64,000 nucleotides of DNA from Helicobacter sp. 12S02232-10 (GTDB lineage: Bacteria; Campylobacterota; Campylobacteria; Campylobacterales; Helicobacteraceae), in NCBI RefSeq assembly GCF_002272895.1, contig NZ_MLAQ01000001.1:149800-213799 (forward strand), written 5' to 3'. Under the pieces are notes generated by a model. That model had not been told where the DNA came from. It did not search any database and worked only from the letters and a program-made list of their open reading frames with translations. Positions within the stretch are counted from its first letter, which is position 1; each line of letters starts with the position of its first letter. Below, in pieces: positions 59,564 to 64,000 of the stretch. The translations under genes and the position numbers were made by a program.

Positions 59564-61027
59564 ATGCATGGAAAAATTCTAAGGTATTCGATTTCTACGG
59601 GTTCTGGGGTCGTAACCAACGCATCAAAAAAAATTTTTGAACTCCGCAAAGAAAGTTGGCACGATACAAGATTTTTACCTGTTGTAGGGATGTTTGTAGA
59701 ATTCAGATGCGATACAAACGGATATTCCATCACCGATGCAAAAGCTTCTTACTATCAAGAATTTCCACTCAATGGCATTATTAAAGAAAATGATTTTTGG
59801 AAAACCAATACCGATGAAGAACTCAAGCAAAAAGAGCAGGATACTCGAAACCAAATGGTTCAAAAAATATTCAAAGAAACCAATTACTTTGCTCTAAAAA
59901 CAATTGAAACCACTTCCTCAATTCAGGATTGCTTAAAAGAATACTTTGCCCAAGAATTTAATGCAATTAAGTTCATTTTGGATGAAAACGACTCTAGCGG
60001 AACTTCAAAAATTAATTATTTACTCACTAAACGCTTTTTACTTAAAGCTATGGATTATTTGGTTTTTACCGATAGAAATATCACAATGGACACTTTTGCA
60101 AATGATCTGCAAAGACTCAATCAGCTTGAATATTCCTATAAAAATTTCACAAAAAATATCAATCTCAATATTGAAAAAATCTATGAAGATTGTTTTTTAG
60201 AAAGCCAATATAACTATCGGGGTACCATCAAGGCCATTCTTGGTACTAAAGAAAAAATCCTCCAACTCAACAATAAAATAAAAAATAGTATTTATGAAAT
60301 CAAACAAATCAAAGCTAAACTCGAAAATAAAAAAAATGATGAAAAATCTTTAAATATAAAACTTGAAAATATCAGATTCATCATTGCAAAATCAGAAGAA
60401 GAAATTAAAATTCTAAATAAAACCCTTGAAAATCTCACTGCACTTACAGATGGATTCAAAAACCAACATCTCAAGATATTTGAAGTTGTTTTCAAAAAGT
60501 TTTATGAAATTCTTGTAAATAAGACAAAAGAAGCTATGGATATTTGTGCTACAAGTCTTGATGACAAAATCTGGAAACTCGGGATGAGTTCCACAGCTAT
60601 AAAAAATATGTTTTTTAAACACGATATTAACGATTCTTACTGCACGATGACTTTTTTGGGGCAATATTTACGCCGACTTGACAAAAATAAACTGAGTGAG
60701 AATGAAAGAGTGGTCTATAACTATTATTTTAAATACAAGCAGTCCCATGAAAAAAAATTTCTGATCTTCACGACTAATCAAAAACTTGAAATGTCCCTAA
60801 AAATTCAAATTATGTCAATCTCAAAAAATTACAGTGTTGTCATTGTTAAAAAAGATGGAGAGTTCTATTCCAACATCAATCGTCAAAAATTTGAACTCGG
60901 TTACATTGATCCTTATATAGATATTGATACCAAACAGCTTATCGAAGAAGCAAGAAATTCAAAATACAATCACGACACAAAATTTAGCATCGTAACCAAA
61001 GAACAAATCGCTGCGATTAAAGACTAA
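59564..61027 (+). CDS. Protein of unknown function with OB/cold-shock-like N-terminus and coiled coil
   Basis: I do not recognise this 487-residue protein. The first 60 residues (MHGKILRYSISTGSGVVTN, F-E-L-R-K-E-S-W) follow the pattern of a cold-shock or OB fold. Residues about 65-220 are mixed and charged. Residues about 228-300 form a strong coiled coil rich in Lys, Glu and Asn. Residues about 385-487 look like an alpha/beta domain with KKFLIFTTNQKLEMSL and NYSVVIVKKDG. There is no signal peptide and no membrane segment, so it is probably cytoplasmic. It stands alone on the plus strand, divergent from ftsK (55-bp gap) and convergent with addB by a four-base tail overlap. A nucleic-acid link is inferred only. 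Confidence 0.8.
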   Translation: MHGKILRYSISTGSGVVTNASKKIFELRKESWHDTRFLPVVGMFVEFRCDTNGYSITDAKASYYQEFPLNGIIKENDFWKTNTDEELKQKEQDTRNQMVQKIFKETNYFALKTIETTSSIQDCLKEYFAQEFNAIKFILDENDSSGTSKINYLLTKRFLLKAMDYLVFTDRNITMDTFANDLQRLNQLEYSYKNFTKNINLNIEKIYEDCFLESQYNYRGTIKAILGTKEKILQLNNKIKNSIYEIKQIKAKLENKKNDEKSLNIKLENIRFIIAKSEEEIKILNKTLENLTALTDGFKNQHLKIFEVVFKKFYEILVNKTKEAMDICATSLDDKIWKLGMSSTAIKNMFFKHDINDSYCTMTFLGQYLRRLDKNKLSENERVVYNYYFKYKQSHEKKFLIFTTNQKLEMSLKIQIMSISKNYSVVIVKKDGEFYSNINRQKFELGYIDPYIDIDTKQLIEEARNSKYNHDTKFSIVTKEQIAAIKD

Positions 61028-63327
61028 ATATCAATCCCGCAAATATCTACAAAACAACAATATTTGCAATTCTTTTTTTCTTGGGTCATTTCAAAATCAA
61101 TTTCATCATCAAAAATTTTTAATTTTCTTTCCAAAATCTTCGCTTTCTGCTCCAATACTTCCTCTTTTCTAAACTCACCCTTTTTAAGATCGTAAAAATA
61201 CCCCTCAATCTCTCCATCATATCCTAACGCTTTTGCCCCATATAAATAAACAGGCAGTTGAAAATCACAACTTTCTTCTAGGTCTTCTTCCGTATCAACT
61301 TTAAGTTCAGATTTAAATTTATAATCAATCAAAAAAATCTTATTTGAAAAAGTATCGATTCTATCAATACGACCACTGAAAACAAACTTCCCTATCTTAG
61401 TTTCAAAATCTTTCTCACAACCCAAAACTGCAATGCCGGTTTCTACACGCTCGATTTCGTTTTTCCAAAATGCATCAAGCTCTTTAATAGCAAGTTGCAA
61501 TTTTATTCGATCCATCGCAGAAATGCCTGCCATACATTCTATTTGATCTGTAACTTCTTGTTTGATGAGCTCTATTTGAGGAATTTTACCCTCAAATTTT
61601 GTATAGCTTTGTTTGAGTAAATTATGGATTATCTCTCCGATATTCGCGTTTGTATTCTCAGGTGATTGAAGCTTTTTTAAATAGGCGTAATAAAATTTCC
61701 GCTTACAGGATAAAAATGTATTGATTTTTGTAGCAGAAAATTTAAAGTCTTGCGGGAGACAATCTACAAATTTCTCTTGTTTATGGATTTTTTCTTGATT
61801 AAATGGAAAAATCCTGTATTTTTCATCGCCATTGCAAATCTTCCCCGCTAAATCTAACTCATCAATCATTTTGGAATAAGAGAGGTTCTCTGTATCTACA
61901 AAAGCAATATCTACCTTTTGTGTATTGTTTAAAATCTGCAGATAATAATGCTTTTGCAAATCCTGCCTATCCTTTAATGTAGGGATTTGAAGAGATTTTC
62001 TGATTTTGGTGTTTAAAAACATATCACTATCTTTGAGACTAGGAACGAAATCATCATTAAAATCCACAATAACTACCCTCTCAAAGCTTAGTCCCCTTGA
62101 CTCCAAAACCCCCATTACTCTAACCTTTCCTCCATTTACATCATCAATTCTAAAATCACTCAAGTCCAAAAGATACAATTCCAAAATCTCTTCAGGTAAA
62201 AATTTATCAAGACTTTGAGTAATTTTTTCATAAGACATCAAAATTTCAGAACGAAATCTTTCTAAAATCTCTCGTTCGGAAGCATTTTTAAGCAATATTT
62301 CACTTTCTTGACGTAGCCATTCCAAAGGGTGCAAATCACTGCTAAAATGATTTTCTTTGCAAAACTTAAGCTTCTCCTTAAGGTTTTGAACATAAGCAAG
62401 GTTTTGAATCTCTTTCCCCATTGCAAAGTTAAGATTATGGTATTTGTCTAAAAGCTTGAGGTATTTTGAAAAAGCTTCATCAGGCGTGATAATTGCGATT
62501 TTTTGAGGATCAATTCCCTCTTCTAACCATTCATTAACGCGTTCAAAAACCAAAGCACACTGATTAATTCTAGAACTAAAACCAAAAATCTCAACATTCA
62601 AAACAGTATTCAAAGGGACTTGCGAGAGGATTTCAGAGGTTTTCCAATCGATTTTATAATCAAAACCTTCTTCCAAAGAAACTTTCAAAAAATCAAAATG
62701 TTCTTTATTATACATATCGCATTCAATATGCACAAATACAGGCAGTAATTTAGCGATTTTATGCAAAATATTTCGCTCTTGAGTACTCAAAAATCCGTCC
62801 AAATAAAACTCTATGCAAGAAAATTTATCAAAAAAATCTTCTAAAATCTCATAATCCTGTTCAAACGGAATATCAAAAAATCCAAATGCAGTAAGTTTTT
62901 CTTGATATTTTCGATAAATCTCAAAAAGAATTTCCAAATGTTCTTCATAATCCCCATAAGTATCTTTCAAGGGAATCTCTTTAAAATCTACCAAAAACTT
63001 ACGCAACTCATCAAAAAAATTAAATAAAAACGAACTACTTTCCAAATATCCTAAAAAACTTTTTTCAAATACAAGCTTACGCTCAAAATCCTGTCCAGAA
63101 TGGAGCATTTCAGAAATAATGCATAGTAAAAAAACTTTGCGAATATTTTTTGGAATTTCTTTTAACCCTTGCACAAAAACAACACTTTTAAAAAATTCAC
63201 TTGCACTCATTGCATAAGGCAAAAATCCATCCCCGCGAGCCAAATAAAACGCATTGATTTTTCGCCTAGTTGCAAACACATATAAAGGTGTCTTTTGGGT
63301 AAAAAAATTTAAAACATCATTTTGCAT
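61024..63327 (-). CDS. addB: AddB-type helicase-nuclease subunit
   Basis: AddB is the second subunit of the AddAB recombination complex that processes double-strand breaks. The 767-residue protein is diverged in the helicase part but has the RecB-type nuclease with the D-x(n)-E-x-K pattern visible as GRIDRIDTF and IFLIDYKFK (about residues 655-680), and the iron-sulfur cluster cysteines, one near SCKRKFYY (about 553) and three as Cys754, 757 and 763 (CKYCxxxxxC). The ATG at 63327 is chosen because AGGAG lies six bases before it; a TTG at 63357 overlaps the tkt stop. addA is not in the window. It overlaps the unknown gene by four bases at its end. Confidence 0.88.
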   Translation of the reverse strand: MQNDVLNFFTQKTPLYVFATRRKINAFYLARGDGFLPYAMSASEFFKSVVFVQGLKEIPKNIRKVFLLCIISEMLHSGQDFERKLVFEKSFLGYLESSSFLFNFFDELRKFLVDFKEIPLKDTYGDYEEHLEILFEIYRKYQEKLTAFGFFDIPFEQDYEILEDFFDKFSCIEFYLDGFLSTQERNILHKIAKLLPVFVHIECDMYNKEHFDFLKVSLEEGFDYKIDWKTSEILSQVPLNTVLNVEIFGFSSRINQCALVFERVNEWLEEGIDPQKIAIITPDEAFSKYLKLLDKYHNLNFAMGKEIQNLAYVQNLKEKLKFCKENHFSSDLHPLEWLRQESEILLKNASEREILERFRSEILMSYEKITQSLDKFLPEEILELYLLDLSDFRIDDVNGGKVRVMGVLESRGLSFERVVIVDFNDDFVPSLKDSDMFLNTKIRKSLQIPTLKDRQDLQKHYYLQILNNTQKVDIAFVDTENLSYSKMIDELDLAGKICNGDEKYRIFPFNQEKIHKQEKFVDCLPQDFKFSATKINTFLSCKRKFYYAYLKKLQSPENTNANIGEIIHNLLKQSYTKFEGKIPQIELIKQEVTDQIECMAGISAMDRIKLQLAIKELDAFWKNEIERVETGIAVLGCEKDFETKIGKFVFSGRIDRIDTFSNKIFLIDYKFKSELKVDTEEDLEESCDFQLPVYLYGAKALGYDGEIEGYFYDLKKGEFRKEEVLEQKAKILERKLKIFDDEIDFEMTQEKKNCKYCCFVDICGIDI

Positions 63328-63353
63328 TTCTATCTCCTGAAAATCTTTAAAAC

Positions 63354-64000
63354 TCAAGCTTCAATCAAAATTTTGGCTCTTTTGACAATATTTTCAGGTT
63401 CAAAACCATAATATTTAAAAAGCACAGATCCATTTCCTGAACTTCCAAAATCCTCCATACAAACTACATCATCGGCAAATCGATACCATTCAATCCCCCT
63501 TGCAGCTTCTATAGCAAGCACTTTGCCATCTTTAAACAAAGATTTTAAATACGCCGACTCCTGTCTGATGAGCAAATCAAAACACGGCACGCTAATAACT
63601 TTTGTGCCAATTCCCTCAAGTTCTAGAATTTGGGCGCTCTGCAATGCCAAAGTTACTTCACTTCCACTTGCAACAAGCGTAATTTCAGTTTTTAAGCCCG
63701 CTTTAGTATCTTTGAGCAAATAGCCTCCTTTATTGACATCTTCGACACAAGCGGATTTTAAAATGGGAAGATTTTGACGCGATAACACAAACATAGATGG
63801 AGATTGGATATTTAAGGCCACTTTCCAGCAAGCAATATTTTCATTGGCATCTGCAGGTCTGAACACACAAAGATTTGGCATCGCTCTAAAGTGACTCAGC
63901 TGTTCAATGGGCTGATGAGTAGCTCCATCTTCTCCTACACCTATGCTGTCGTGAGTAAAAATATAAAATACTTTTGCTTTCATAATCGCACTTACCCGAA
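63354..64000 (-). CDS. tkt: Transketolase, C-terminal part (cut by window edge)
   Basis: The visible 215 codons encode the middle and C-terminal part of transketolase, a thiamine-diphosphate enzyme of the non-oxidative pentose phosphate pathway. The frame is open to the edge (reading RVSAI before MKAKVFYIFTHDSIG). GEDGATHQPIEQLSHFR is the conserved active-site stretch of the pyrimidine domain, and the C-terminal domain has VASGSEVTLAL and SVPCFDL. The stop lies just before the addB leader. The N-terminal TPP-binding half lies outside the window. Confidence 0.95.
   Translation of the reverse strand, partial: RVSAIMKAKVFYIFTHDSIGVGEDGATHQPIEQLSHFRAMPNLCVFRPADANENIACWKVALNIQSPSMFVLSRQNLPILKSACVEDVNKGGYLLKDTKAGLKTEITLVASGSEVTLALQSAQILELEGIGTKVISVPCFDLLIRQESAYLKSLFKDGKVLAIEAARGIEWYRFADDVVCMEDFGSSGNGSVLFKYYGFEPENIVKRAKILIEA

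Overview
The window is a gene-dense, AT-rich stretch of a bacterial chromosome. The gene set and local gene orders point to the Campylobacterota, most likely the genus Helicobacter. Family markers include HobA beside the 3' end of an aspartokinase gene, an HsrA-type orphan response regulator, a very large FlgL, a split b/b' ATP synthase stator, GatA with an AspRS, and an AddB-type nuclease beside ftsK. Several blocks have the order I recall from H. pylori (holB-hobA-lysC-rppH-c553-hemW; dapE-mnmG then cdsA-dxr; recR, truD-htpX-folE; ppa-adk-aspS-cheV-ligA; slyD through fmt; guaB-gatA-coaE-speE), but they are joined differently. The selenium genes make H. pylori itself unlikely. The exact species cannot be named from sequence alone. 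There are no rRNA or tRNA genes, insertion sequences, prophage genes or CRISPR arrays.

Layout. 1-4057: replication, lysine-pathway and RNA-decay genes (holB 5' part, hobA, lysC, rppH), a cytochrome c553 and hemW. 4060-6054: tsf and rpsB behind a structured leader. 6153-10583: a leftward operon mnmG-dapE-yedF-like-selD. Here selD is itself a selenoprotein gene with an in-frame UGA and a SECIS-type hairpin. 10681-12586: cdsA-dxr. 12590-18533: dnaJ (leftward), then recR, a second c553, alr, truD, htpX and folE. 18536-22381: ppa, adk, aspS, cheV (leftward). 22495-24468: ligA.

24517-39771 is a long leftward run: obgE, fmt, birA, parA, parB, then F1Fo ATP synthase genes (b', b, delta, alpha, gamma, beta, epsilon) flowing into the Tol-Pal system (tolQ, tolR, tolA-like, tolB, pal, cpoB-like) and slyD. 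39792-41442: a VirK/YbjX-family gene, then rpmA and rplU. 41542-46050: ridA, a small exported protein, flgL with a clear sigma-54 promoter, a 358-bp intergenic region rich in inverted repeats, and hsrA. 46052-50225: a MidA-like methyltransferase with argD, then a beta-lactamase-fold hydrolase, a ThiF/MoeB-type E1 enzyme and a JAMM peptidase as one operon. 50292-59508: motAB, then leftward mnmD-like, guaB, gatA, coaE, speE and ftsK. 59564-64000: a 487-residue protein of unknown function, addB, and the 3' part of tkt.

The observations most worth following are the Sec-encoding selD with its SECIS, the inverted-repeat region upstream of hsrA, the apparent AUU start of ftsK, the unknown 487-residue protein, the E1/JAMM pair without a local carrier protein, the rpsB leader, the palindromic -10 element shared by ridA and its divergent neighbour, and a perfect 12-bp palindrome next to parB.
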